Of a DNA stretch of 64,000 bases, positions 43,124 to 51,878 are shown in pieces. The position numbers were made by a program, and so were the translations under genes. Under the pieces are notes generated by a model. The model searched no databases and had not been told where the DNA came from. It saw nothing but the letters and a program-made list of their open reading frames with translations. Position 1 is the first letter of the stretch. Each line of letters begins with the position of its first letter. The stretch comes from CAMPKL01 sp963817465 (GTDB lineage: Bacteria; Acidobacteriota; Terriglobia; Bryobacterales; UBA6623). Location: positions 558,001-622,000 of the forward strand of contig CAWFOP010000020.1 of assembly GCA_963817465.1 (NCBI GenBank). The letters run 5' to 3'.

Positions 43124-44054
43124 ACTCCGCACTCTCGCCCATGCGGCGAAGATCGCTGTCCCCTTGGTCATCGCGTTCTTTGTCGGGCGGGTGATCGTCG
43201 CGAACTGGACCCAAGTCCGCGAGGCCGATTGGCGCTTCTCTCCGCTTTACTTAATCGTCTCGTTTCTGCTGTGCAGCCCGTGGTTTTTGGCGCGCCCCCT
43301 CGGCTGGAACGTCATCATCAACCGCTTCGGCCGGCGTGTGCCGTATTCCGCTGTCTACCGCGTCGTCCGGCAGTCCGAGCTCAGCCGTTTCGTTCCTGGG
43401 GGCGTTTGGCAGTTCGTCAGCCGCGTCTATCTCATCAAGAAGTGGCATGTGCCGGCCTCGGCGGCTTTGGCCGCAACCGTCATCGACTTGTTTCTCGCCG
43501 CGCTGGCCGCCATCATTCCGGCTCTCTGGAGCCTGGGCGAGGCGCTGCCTAACCTGGCGCGCTTCCAGCGCATCATGTTTTGGGTCTTCCCGCTGGCGTC
43601 GATTCTTGTCGTTCACCCGAAGATCTTCAACGCCTGGGCCGGACACCTTGCGAAGCGCATGGGGCAAGACTGGCAAGACCTCGAGATCCGCTGGAGCATG
43701 CTGCTCGGCATCTGGGGCCTCTACGTCGCGGGTTGGATCCTGCAGTGCGCCGGAGTGGCCCTGTTCGTGCGCGGCGTGATCGACATCGGCCCGCACGGCA
43801 CGGTCTTCATCGGCTCGAGCTACGCCGCGGCTTGGCTCGCCGGTACGCTCGCCATGGTGGCCCCCGCCGGCATGGGCATTCGCGAAGGCGCGCTTGGGCT
43901 CTTGCTCTCTCGCTTGATACCCGAAGGCCCCGCCTTCACCCTGGCCGTCGGGATCCGTTTCTGGCTCCTCATTCTGGAACTCGCCTGGTTCTCGTTCGGG
44001 AGCCTGCTCCCCCGCCGCGAACCTCCAGCCGACGCAACAGAGGCGCACCCGTAA
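43116..44054 (+). CDS. flippase-like (LPG synthase TM/AglD-type) membrane protein
   Basis: About 312 aa from GTG 43116, with 7-8 TM segments (KIAVPLVIAFFVGRVIVANW, YLIVSFLLCSPWFLARPLG, AAIIPALWSLGEALPNLA, GIWGLYVAGWILQCAGVALF). Family motifs are RQSELSRFVPGGVWQFVSRV near residue 88 and AAWLAGTLAMVAPAGMGIRE near 245, the latter typical of the UPF0104/lysylphosphatidylglycerol-synthase TM family. Encoded in overlap with a DPM1-like transferase, it may flip or use the lipid-linked sugar (inference). Confidence 0.85.
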   Translation: MTKLRTLAHAAKIAVPLVIAFFVGRVIVANWTQVREADWRFSPLYLIVSFLLCSPWFLARPLGWNVIINRFGRRVPYSAVYRVVRQSELSRFVPGGVWQFVSRVYLIKKWHVPASAALAATVIDLFLAALAAIIPALWSLGEALPNLARFQRIMFWVFPLASILVVHPKIFNAWAGHLAKRMGQDWQDLEIRWSMLLGIWGLYVAGWILQCAGVALFVRGVIDIGPHGTVFIGSSYAAAWLAGTLAMVAPAGMGIREGALGLLLSRLIPEGPAFTLAVGIRFWLLILELAWFSFGSLLPRREPPADATEAHP

Positions 44055-44136
44055 GGGTGCGCTCCGAACACATTCCGCCGCCCCCGCCGAACCGTTTTGC
44101 CCCCTATCCGGTTTGCTATCGTAAACCGTCGCACGG

Positions 44137-47100
44137 ATGCACGTCGTCAGCGAAGATCACGCGATCAACAAAGACCGCAAAGAGCGGGTGAAATACATCG
44201 GATTCACCGCGCTCGTGGGCGTCTTGTTGCTGCTCAACGCTCTCGGCGTCTGGAAGACTCTGTGGGGCGTCGACACCGCCCTGTTCCTGACTCTCATCGC
44301 GGGCTATAAGACCTTTTACCGCGCCGTCGCCGACCTGCTCGACCGCAAGATCTCCGCCGACCTCGCGATCGTCATCGCCGCCTTCGCCGCCACCCTTGTG
44401 GGCGAATATCTGGCTGCCGCCGAAGCCATGTTCATCATGCTCGTCGGCGAAGGTCTCGAGGCCTGGGCCGCGGGGCGCACCGAAGCGGCCATTCACAAGT
44501 TCGTCGATCAACTGCCGCGCCACGCCGCCGTCGTCCGCGACGGACGCGAAGTCCAGGTCCACGTCGAAGACCTGGTCCCCGACGACATCATCGTCATCAG
44601 GGCGGGTGAGCGCATTGCGGCGGACGGCGTGGTCGAAACCGGCGAATCGAGCGTCGACGAGAGCCCCATCACGGGCGAGTCCGTCCCGCGCGACAAAGGC
44701 CCCGGTGAGGAGGTCTACTCGGGCACGCTCAACGGCCACGGCCTGCTGCGCGTCCGCGTCACCAGCGCGGCTGAAGAGTCCACGCTGGCGCGCTTGATCC
44801 GGATGGTCGAAGAGGCCCATGATCATCACGCCCCCGTCGTTCGCCTCGCCGACAAATACGCCCAATTCTTCCTGCCGGTGATCCTGCTCATCGCGGGCGC
44901 GACCTGGTACTTCAGCGCGACCGACGGCGTCATGCGCGCCGTCGCGGTGCTCATCGTGGCATGCCCGTGCGCGCTGATTCTGGCGACGCCGGCCGCGATG
45001 GTCGCCGGCATCGGCGGCCTCGCGCGGCGCGGCATCCTCGTGCGCGGCGGCGCGACCCTCCAGACCGGCTCGACGATCGACACCGTCGTCTTCGACAAGA
45101 CCGGAACGCTCACCACCGGCCGTTTCCGCGTCCTCAAGATCCTGCCCGCCGAGGGTCGTACCGAAGAAGAAGCCCTACGCCTCGCCGCCGTCGCTGAAGC
45201 CGGCTCGGACCATCCGCTCGCCAAAGTCATCGTGCGAGAGGCGCGCAGCCGCGAGTTGCCCGTCCCCGAAGCCTCCGACGCCCGCATCATCCCGGGCCGC
45301 GGCGCCGAATGCTCGGTCGACGGCCGCACCGTCCGCGCGGGCAACCAAGCCTTCCTCGCCGACAACGGCGTCGGCGGCGCCGAAGACTATCTGGAAGAGG
45401 CCGACCGCCTCGGCGCCACGGCGGTCCTGGTCGCCGAAGACAAACATCTCGTCGGAGCCCTGCTGCTGCGCGACACCCTTCGCGAGGGCGTGGCCGAAGC
45501 CATCCACGAGCTCGAGCGCCTGGGCATCGAGAACATCGTCCTGCTCACCGGCGATCGTCGCAAGGCCGCTGACGCCATGGCGCGCGAAGCGGGCGTGCGC
45601 CACGTCGAAGCCGAGTTGCTGCCCGAGCAGAAGCTCGACCGCATCCGCCAACTCCAACTCCAAGGCCGCAAGGTCGCCATGATCGGCGACGGCGTCAACG
45701 ACGCCCCGGCGCTGGCCGCGGCCGACGTCGGTGTCGCCGTCGCGGGCTCCGGCGCCGACATCGCCGCCGAAGCCGCCGACGTCGTCGACCTCAACTCGTC
45801 GCTCGAGAAGCTCCCGCGCCTGTTTGACGTCAGCCGCCGCACGGTCTCCGTCATCTGGCAGAACATCATCCTGTTCGCCGGCGGCGTCAACGCGATCTCC
45901 GTCTACCTGGCCAGCACCGGCAGACTCGGCCCCGTCATGGGCGCCATGGTGCACCAGGTCTCTTCGATCTTCGTGATGCTCAACTCGGTCCGCTTGCTGC
46001 GGATCGAGTCGCCCAAAGGCCATCGCTCGCGCTGGGCCCGCCTAGCCGAGTGGTCGCGCCTCGGTCGCTTCTGGCGCCGCCTGCTGCACGGCCTCGCGCA
46101 TCTCGACCCGGCCGCCGGCTTCGCCTGGCTCTGGGAGCGCCGTCGCAGCCTCGTCAAGCCGGCCGCCGCGCTCGCCGGCCTCTGGTGGCTGTCCACTTCG
46201 ACCTTTATGCTGGGCCCGGCCGAAACCGGCGTGATCGAGCGGTTCGGCCGCAAGATTCTCCCGTATCGCGAGCCCGGCTTGAACTTCAAGCTGCCGTATC
46301 CCATCGAGCGCCTCACGCGCATTCAGGCCAAACAGATCCGCACGGTTGAAATCGGCTACCGCACGCTGGCCCAAAGCGGATTCACTGAGCCTCCGGCATA
46401 CGAGTGGGGCGTCCAGCACCGCGGCGGCCGCCTCCAGCCCGTCGAAGAAGAGTCGCTCATGCTGTCGGGCGATCAGAACATGATCGAGCTGACCGCCGTC
46501 GTCCACTATCGCCTCACTCAACCGGATGACTACCTGTTCGAGCAGCTCGATCCCGCGCAGACCATTCGAGTCGCTTCGGAGTCCGCTTTGAACGCCGCTG
46601 TGAACTCGATGCCGCTCGACGACATGCTGACCGTCGAGCGCCGCGGCCTCGAAAAGCGCGTGCTCGACGAGCTCGCCCAGCGCATGCAGCGCTACAAGAC
46701 CGGCGTCGAAATCCTGCACGTCCGCATCCAAGACATTCACCCTTCGGTCGAAGTCGTCGACGCCTTCCGCGAGGTCGCCGGCGCGATCGAGGAAAAGAGC
46801 CGGCTCATCAACGAAGCCGAAGGCTATCGCAACGAGCAGACCGCCCTCGCGCGCGGTCAAGCGGCGGCCCAAGTCGAAACCGCCAAGGGATTCAAGCAGA
46901 GCCGCGTCGACCGTGCCGTCGGCGACGCCGATCGGTTCGAGCTGGCCGAGCAGGGCTACCGTACCGCGCCGGCCGCCAACGCCACACGGCTGTATCTCGA
47001 AACCATGGACGAAATTTTGCCCGGTCGCCGCAAGCTCATCCTCGACACGCAGGGCGGCCGTCGCACATTGTTCTCCGTAGACGACAGCGTCTTGCTTGCG

Positions 47101-47169
47101 CCCGCCGGCGCCCGCATGGCGCAACCGCCTCCGGTCCTGCAGCAACCGCCCCCGGGCGGCGAGGACTAG
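44137..47169 (+). CDS. P1B-type metal ATPase fused to HflK-like SPFH domain
   Basis: A 1010-aa fusion. Residues about 1-630 are a heavy-metal P-type ATPase: TM helices from about 20, the actuator motif DESPITGESVP near 178, the translocation motif C276-P-C278, the phosphorylation site D320 in VFDKTGTLTTG, H359-P360, LLTGDRRKAA near 468, and G517-D-G-V-N-D. The last TM has MVHQVSSIFVMLNSVRLLR, which lacks the D-G of Zn/Cd pumps. There is no N-terminal HMA domain. After a linker and new TM (PAAALAGLWWLSTSTFML, about 672-690) comes a full HflK-like SPFH domain (GVIERFGRKILPYREPGLNF, SLMLSGDQNMIELTAVVHYR, YLETMDEILPG). First gene of the coupled SPFH operon. Confidence 0.9.
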   Translation: MHVVSEDHAINKDRKERVKYIGFTALVGVLLLLNALGVWKTLWGVDTALFLTLIAGYKTFYRAVADLLDRKISADLAIVIAAFAATLVGEYLAAAEAMFIMLVGEGLEAWAAGRTEAAIHKFVDQLPRHAAVVRDGREVQVHVEDLVPDDIIVIRAGERIAADGVVETGESSVDESPITGESVPRDKGPGEEVYSGTLNGHGLLRVRVTSAAEESTLARLIRMVEEAHDHHAPVVRLADKYAQFFLPVILLIAGATWYFSATDGVMRAVAVLIVACPCALILATPAAMVAGIGGLARRGILVRGGATLQTGSTIDTVVFDKTGTLTTGRFRVLKILPAEGRTEEEALRLAAVAEAGSDHPLAKVIVREARSRELPVPEASDARIIPGRGAECSVDGRTVRAGNQAFLADNGVGGAEDYLEEADRLGATAVLVAEDKHLVGALLLRDTLREGVAEAIHELERLGIENIVLLTGDRRKAADAMAREAGVRHVEAELLPEQKLDRIRQLQLQGRKVAMIGDGVNDAPALAAADVGVAVAGSGADIAAEAADVVDLNSSLEKLPRLFDVSRRTVSVIWQNIILFAGGVNAISVYLASTGRLGPVMGAMVHQVSSIFVMLNSVRLLRIESPKGHRSRWARLAEWSRLGRFWRRLLHGLAHLDPAAGFAWLWERRRSLVKPAAALAGLWWLSTSTFMLGPAETGVIERFGRKILPYREPGLNFKLPYPIERLTRIQAKQIRTVEIGYRTLAQSGFTEPPAYEWGVQHRGGRLQPVEEESLMLSGDQNMIELTAVVHYRLTQPDDYLFEQLDPAQTIRVASESALNAAVNSMPLDDMLTVERRGLEKRVLDELAQRMQRYKTGVEILHVRIQDIHPSVEVVDAFREVAGAIEEKSRLINEAEGYRNEQTALARGQAAAQVETAKGFKQSRVDRAVGDADRFELAEQGYRTAPAANATRLYLETMDEILPGRRKLILDTQGGRRTLFSVDDSVLLAPAGARMAQPPPVLQQPPPGGED

Positions 47170-47190
47170 GGGCGAGGAAGAAGAAACGCC

Positions 47191-48188
47191 ATGCACGATC
47201 ACGTCGGGCATCACCACCATCACGACCACGACCATGATCACGAGCATGATCATCACCACGATCACTCGCACGACCATGACACGACCATCATCATCACGAG
47301 CCGTTCGACTGGGCGGGATTCATCCGCAAGTACCGCAACGTTTGGATCGCGCTCGTCGTTCTGATCGTCCTGCTGCGCACGTTCTTCGCCGTCCGAGAGA
47401 CCGAGTTCGTGCTCATCACCAGCTTCGGCGCGCCCGTCCGCACCATCACCGAAGCCGGCCTCCACGCCAAGCTGCCCTGGCGGAGCGCGACCGTCTTCGA
47501 CCGCCGGCTGCGCGTTTACAACCCCACGCGCTCCGAATTCCTCACGCGCGACAAGAAGAACCTCGTGGTCGAAAGCTACGTCCTGTGGCGCATCGCCGAG
47601 CCCGAGACGTTCGTCCAGACCGTCGGGAACCCGCAGGCGGCGGAAATGCGTCTCCACGACATCACCTGGGCGGGCCTCGCGGCGGAAATAGGCCGCCACG
47701 ACCTCGAAGACCTCATCGCCCCCGTGCCCGAGGACGTCAAAGCCCGCGAGATGCTCGACCGCTTGAGCGAAACCACCGACGCCAAGGCGCTCGAGCAGTA
47801 CGGCATCAGCGTCGCCGACGTCCGCATCAAGCGACTCAACTTGCCCGAGCAAAACAAGCAGAGCGTCTACGCCCGCATGCGCGCCGAACGCGAGCGCATC
47901 GCCCGCCAGTACCGCGCCGAGGGCGAGGAGCGCGCCCTCGAGATCCGCGCCGAGGCGGACCGCAAGCGCGAGGAGCTGCTTTCCGCGGCCTACCGCGAAG
48001 CCGAACAAACCAAGGGCGAGGGCGACGCCGAAGCCGCAAAGATCTACGGCCGAGCCTACTCGCGCGATCAGCAATTCTACAAGCTGACCCGCACCCTCGA
48101 GACCTACAAGAAAACGCTGGACGACCAGACCACCGTCATCCTCAATTCCGACTCCGAGCTGCTCCGCCTGCTCACTAGAGGCCAATGA
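47191..48188 (+). CDS. hflC: HflC-like SPFH protein with His-rich N-terminus, one base missing
   Basis: From ATG 47191 (GAGGAAG upstream) the product begins with about 30 residues that are almost only His, Asp and Glu (MHDHVGHHHHHDHDHDHEHD). At about 47278-47283 the frame breaks: the HflC-like sequence EPFDWAGFIRKYRNVWIALV and its TM helix lie in the frame reached if one base is added within the CAC/GAC repeat. It then reads TEFVLITSFGAPVRTITEAG, FLTRDKKNLVVESYVLWRI and a C-terminal helix region to the stop at 48188. The span of 998 bases is one short of a multiple of three. The His-rich cytoplasmic tail suggests metal binding, in line with the ATPase upstream. Overlaps the next gene by ATGA. 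Confidence 0.8.
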
Positions 48189-49228
48189 GCGTCGCCGCTC
48201 CACCACCGCCCGCCCCGCCCGAAACGGACTCTCCCGAGCCGTCGCGCCGCTCCCTCACGCCCTCGCTCAAGGGCGAGAACGGGCGCTTCGACTGGCGCCG
48301 CATTGCCGCCGGCTTGTTCGTGCTGTGGTTGCTGGCCGGCCTTTACATGGTCCCTGCCGATCAGCAGGCGGTGGAGACTCGCTTCGGCAAGATCGTCGAC
48401 GAACGCGTTCCGCCCGGCGTCCACTACAACACGCCCTGGCCCCTAGGACGAGTTTTTCGCCTCAAGGTGCGCCAACTGCAGCGCGCCGTCGTGGGCGGCG
48501 AGATCGTTGACAACATCGTCGGCATGGCCGATCCTCTGCAATCGCAGTTCTTGACCGGTGACCAGAACATCATCAACGTCCGCACGATCGTGCAGTACAG
48601 CGTCGCAACGCCGACCCAGTATCTGTTTCGCGCCCTGGACGTTCAACCGATCGTGCGCGACGTGGTCGAGGCCGAGCTTGGCCGCCAAATCGCGGCCCGC
48701 ACCGTGGACGCCGTTCTCACTACCGAGAAGGTCGCCGTTCAGGAAGTCGTCACGCAGCGGGCGCAGGCGCTGCTGGACCGCTACGAACTGGGCGTCTCCG
48801 TCTCGACGGTCAACATCGAGAGCGTCACCGCGCCTCCCGAAGCCGCTGATGCGTTTCGCGATGTCGCCAGCGCCCGCGCCGATTCCGCCCGCATCGTGAA
48901 CGAAGCGCAGGGCTACGCCAACGACATCCTCCCCCGAGCGCGCGGCGAAGCCCAGCAGACCCTCGAAGCCGCTCGAGCCTACCGCGAGAGCAGCATCAAT
49001 CGCGCCGAAGGCGACGCCGCCCGATTCCAAGCGCTGGCCGCCGAATACGCCAAGAACCCGGAGGTCACCCGCAGCCGCCTCTACCTCGAAACCATGGACC
49101 AGGTGCTGCCGCGCATCGAAAAGACCATCATCGACGACTCCGGCAACGTGGATCTGACCATCGTTAGGCGCAAGAAGGCGGCCCCCAAACTCGCTCCGGC
49201 CCCGTCGCCCGCGCCTTCCCAGCAATGA
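48185..49228 (+). CDS. hflK: HflK-like SPFH protein
   Basis: About 347 aa. A Pro-rich N-terminus, one TM helix (IAAGLFVLWLLAGLYMVPAD, about 40-58), then the SPFH/band-7 domain: AVETRFGKIVDERVPPGVHY, DPLQSQFLTGDQNIINVRTI, AVQEVVTQRAQALLDRYELG, and a long C-terminal coiled coil with DAFRDVASARADSARIVNEA and SRLYLETMDQVLPRIEKTI. HflK/C form large membrane cages that in other bacteria surround and restrain the FtsH protease. The start overlaps the hflC stop and its stop overlaps the next start (ATGA both times), so all are translationally coupled. Confidence 0.88.
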   Translation: MSVAAPPPPAPPETDSPEPSRRSLTPSLKGENGRFDWRRIAAGLFVLWLLAGLYMVPADQQAVETRFGKIVDERVPPGVHYNTPWPLGRVFRLKVRQLQRAVVGGEIVDNIVGMADPLQSQFLTGDQNIINVRTIVQYSVATPTQYLFRALDVQPIVRDVVEAELGRQIAARTVDAVLTTEKVAVQEVVTQRAQALLDRYELGVSVSTVNIESVTAPPEAADAFRDVASARADSARIVNEAQGYANDILPRARGEAQQTLEAARAYRESSINRAEGDAARFQALAAEYAKNPEVTRSRLYLETMDQVLPRIEKTIIDDSGNVDLTIVRRKKAAPKLAPAPSPAPSQQ

Positions 49229-49734
49229 CGAAACAAGTCCAGGCGCGGGCGATCACCGTCGCCCTGCTCGTGGCCGTGGCGGGTTTCGTCTTCTGGAAAC
49301 AAGCCGGCGGCAGGTTGCCCGACGCATTCGGCGCGGCTGTGTCGGCGACCGCGTCCAGCCGGCAAGACGACCAGCCTCGGAACGCGATTTATCGAATGTT
49401 AGACGCCGCGAGGGAAGGCGATGTCGCGGCATATATTGACTGCCATACCGGCGAGATGTCACAGAAACTCGCGCAAAGCCGCGACGAGATGACGGCGCAG
49501 GGCTTCGCCGACTACCTCGAGAAACGCAACCGAGAAATCAAGGGCATTGCCATCCTCGAACCGCAATTGGCGTCCGAAGATCAAGCCCGAATCGACGTCG
49601 AATACGTCTACGCCGACCGCAAGGAAGGTCAGCGGTTCTACCTGGTGCGGATGGACGGCGTCTGGAAGATACGAGGCGTCGAAGTCGCCGAGCGTGTGGA
49701 AACTCCCGTCCCCTACGGCACGCCGGTTTATTGA
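49225..49734 (+). CDS. small membrane-anchored protein with NTF2-like domain
   Basis: About 169 aa. A single N-terminal TM/signal anchor (ITVALLVAVAGFVFWKQAGG) is followed by about 110 residues whose layout (NAIYRMLDAAREGDVAAYID, GFADYLEKRNREIKGIAILE, ARIDVEYVYADRKEGQRFYL, VRMDGVWKIRGVEVAERV) fits a cone-shaped NTF2-like fold (DUF4878 type). It is the fourth gene of the ATPase-HflK/hflC/hflK operon, coupled by ATGA. It may be an accessory protein on the periplasmic side. Confidence 0.72.
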   Translation: MTKQVQARAITVALLVAVAGFVFWKQAGGRLPDAFGAAVSATASSRQDDQPRNAIYRMLDAAREGDVAAYIDCHTGEMSQKLAQSRDEMTAQGFADYLEKRNREIKGIAILEPQLASEDQARIDVEYVYADRKEGQRFYLVRMDGVWKIRGVEVAERVETPVPYGTPVY

Positions 49735-49979
49735 CCGACTTTCTTTTTCGAGGCCTTCTTCTTGCGAGAAGCCGGCTTGGTCGAAGCTTTGCTGACCGCC
49801 TTGGCGGCGCGCCGCGCCGCGGGCGAGGCGCTCGTGTCAACCCCTTCCCGGAGGGCCTGCAGAGCTTTGGGCGGACGCCCCCGGCGGCGACCGGCTTGAA
49901 GGGTCTCTATCGCGATGATCAGCCCGTCGATTCTCTCCAACTCCTTGCGCAATTCCTTGATGATGGTGACGATATCCAT
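49728..49979 (-). CDS. small basic protein with AT-hook-like motif
   Basis: An 83-aa protein. It starts with an amphipathic helix (MDIVTIIKELRKELERIDGL), has AGRRRGRPPKALQAL near residue 29 (R-G-R-P-P is an AT-hook-like core), and ends in a Lys/Ala/Ser tail (KPASRKKKASKKKVGQ) like histone-H1-type or HU-tail sequences. This suggests a nucleoid-associated protein (inference). It converges on and overlaps the operon end by 7 bases. Confidence 0.65.
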   Translation of the reverse strand: MDIVTIIKELRKELERIDGLIIAIETLQAGRRRGRPPKALQALREGVDTSASPAARRAAKAVSKASTKPASRKKKASKKKVGQ

Positions 49980-50064
49980 GAGGTTCCGATGCCGCGCAAT
50001 TAGTATGGCAAACGACTTTAGCGAGCCAAACGCTCCATATCATATCTCACATTTTCCGATTTAA

Positions 50065-51660
50065 CTAGTGATCCCATGCGACATCTCTTCCGCGCGCCGC
50101 AAGGCGGGTCGGGTCGGCGCCGTGCTTGCGGAATACGACGGAAAGCCGTCGCCGCCATGTCGAAGCCAGTCCGATCCGCTCGACTTCCGCCTCGCTCGGC
50201 AAAAAGCTCAACAGCGATTCGGTCGCCGGATGAAAGTGCAGCGCCGGCGCCGCCAGCAACACTCGGGCCGGAGCATCGGCGATCCCATGGCCCGAGAAGT
50301 AGCCGCGCTTGGTCAGCCGCCCTTCCTTGCGGCAAGTTTCCACGCGAATCCAGTAGTCGAGGGCCTGCAGCGGCAGGCGCAGACTTTCCGAGGCCTTCAA
50401 CTCGATCACCGCGAGCCGTCCGTCGCGGCCGATCGCCAGCAGATCGATGAGCCCCCTCTCGAGACCGGCTATCGCGGGCGTTTGACTGTATATCGGTCCG
50501 CTCTCCAGCGCCGGATCCAAGTCCTGAATCCTCCGCCGCACCCGGCTCTCGAGCCAAGACTCCGGCGCAGCCGCGTACAGCGGACCTGCCGAATTCGCCG
50601 CCATAGTTCCGCGGAAATCGATCAACATCCGCGCCAGCCTCAGCACCTCGCCGAAATCGTCGCGGCCGGCCACCCGCTGCTCGTGCAGACCGTAGCACAG
50701 GCCGCTCGAGCCCGCCTTTGCGAACTCCAGGCCATTCACCCGCAGCGATTTCCGGCCGTCCGGCATCGTCACGGTCTCGACGCCGAGGCCGTTGAGTTCC
50801 CTCAACCACGCTTGGACTCGCTCCGGCGGGTCCTGCGGTCGCATGAGATGGGGCAAATACACATCGAGATTTCCCCGGTCCGCGAGATCGACCGCCGTCA
50901 GACCGCCCCTCGGGTGGTACTCGAACAGGCTATAAGCGCCGCGGCTCGGCTCGAGCCGGGCCATCCTCTCGGCGCTCGTCGCTGACTTGCCTTGGGGCAA
51001 CAAGACTCGCAGTCCGGCCACATGCCGTGTTTTCCGTTTTCGCAGCTCGCTGAGCCAGATCAGGCCTGTGACCAGCGCGTCGTCGCAGTGTTGCTGGGAG
51101 GCGTCCGGCGCCGCTCCCGCCAGCGCCCAATCCACCGCGCCTTCACGCAGCCGTCCGCGAAAGTGCAGTCCCGACAACGAGTGCTCGAGGTCGCGTGAAC
51201 GCGTCAGGCTCTCGATCGAGGCGCCTGGAAACTCCCGTTGCACGAGCCGCTCGAACCAGCGCGGCCCATGCTCTCCGCCCGTGGGCGCATTGACCCGCTT
51301 GGCCGAGGCGTCTTGCAGGTAGAGGGTCTCGTCCCGGCCGCCGAACCGCGCCGCCCTGAGCTCGAGCCTTCCCCCGCGCCCCGAACGCGCTTCCGTGATC
51401 CTGCGAGTCAGGTTGATCCCAGGACCCCAGATCTCCAGGAGCGCTCCTCGAGGTCCGACGCTCAGGCGATAGGAATCTTGCTCGAAACGCCGCGGCTGCT
51501 CGCCGGGCGCGGCAAGCGCCGGGCGCTTACATTCAGCGAGAAAGCTCTCGATCGTAAGCCGGATCGCTGCGGGATCCGGCTCGGCACGGCTCCGCACAGC
51601 CAGCCTCATCAGGAAAGGGTAGAATACCGCACCCCACCGCGGAGAGCCTCGGAACCCCAT
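50065..51660 (-). CDS. hypothetical protein with PD-(D/E)XK nuclease-like core
   Basis: A 531-aa protein with no recognised full-length family. Around residues 398-440 it has ERGLIDLLAIGRDGRLAVIE followed by LKAS: an Asp near 405 and an E-x-K at E420-K422, separated by a beta-strand as in PD-(D/E)XK nucleases, then LPLQALDYWIRVETCRKEGR with the conserved Q-x-x-x-Y helix typical of RecB/Mrr-type cores. The N-terminal ~300 residues may bind DNA or RNA (GGRLELRAARFGGRDETLYL), and ALVTGLIWLSELRKRKTRHV is hydrophobic. ATG 51660 follows GGAGGG at 8 bases; ATG 51609 is possible. Confidence 0.6.
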   Translation of the reverse strand: MGFRGSPRWGAVFYPFLMRLAVRSRAEPDPAAIRLTIESFLAECKRPALAAPGEQPRRFEQDSYRLSVGPRGALLEIWGPGINLTRRITEARSGRGGRLELRAARFGGRDETLYLQDASAKRVNAPTGGEHGPRWFERLVQREFPGASIESLTRSRDLEHSLSGLHFRGRLREGAVDWALAGAAPDASQQHCDDALVTGLIWLSELRKRKTRHVAGLRVLLPQGKSATSAERMARLEPSRGAYSLFEYHPRGGLTAVDLADRGNLDVYLPHLMRPQDPPERVQAWLRELNGLGVETVTMPDGRKSLRVNGLEFAKAGSSGLCYGLHEQRVAGRDDFGEVLRLARMLIDFRGTMAANSAGPLYAAAPESWLESRVRRRIQDLDPALESGPIYSQTPAIAGLERGLIDLLAIGRDGRLAVIELKASESLRLPLQALDYWIRVETCRKEGRLTKRGYFSGHGIADAPARVLLAAPALHFHPATESLLSFLPSEAEVERIGLASTWRRRLSVVFRKHGADPTRLAARGRDVAWDH

Positions 51661-51878
51661 ACCAAGGCCCTCCGCATGCCCCTGACCCCGGTAAATCGGG
51701 TGCGCGGTACGCGCGAACTCGAGGCAGCTTTCCTTGAAGCATTCCGCGTGCCATTAGAGCCGAGTGCGTATGTCACTGATAACTAAGCCCTAAGATCCGC
51801 CTGGCCCTACCCGCTCCGAGGCCTCACATCCGCAATCCGGAAAAGCGGAGCCTCGATGCGCCGGACTGTTAGAATCCT

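Noticed and set aside
44137..47169. ATPase-HflK fusion as a frameshift or read-through artefact
   Set aside because: The frame is continuous for 1010 codons with normal composition through the linker, and a new TM helix precedes the SPFH domain. No stop or start cluster is seen at the junction.
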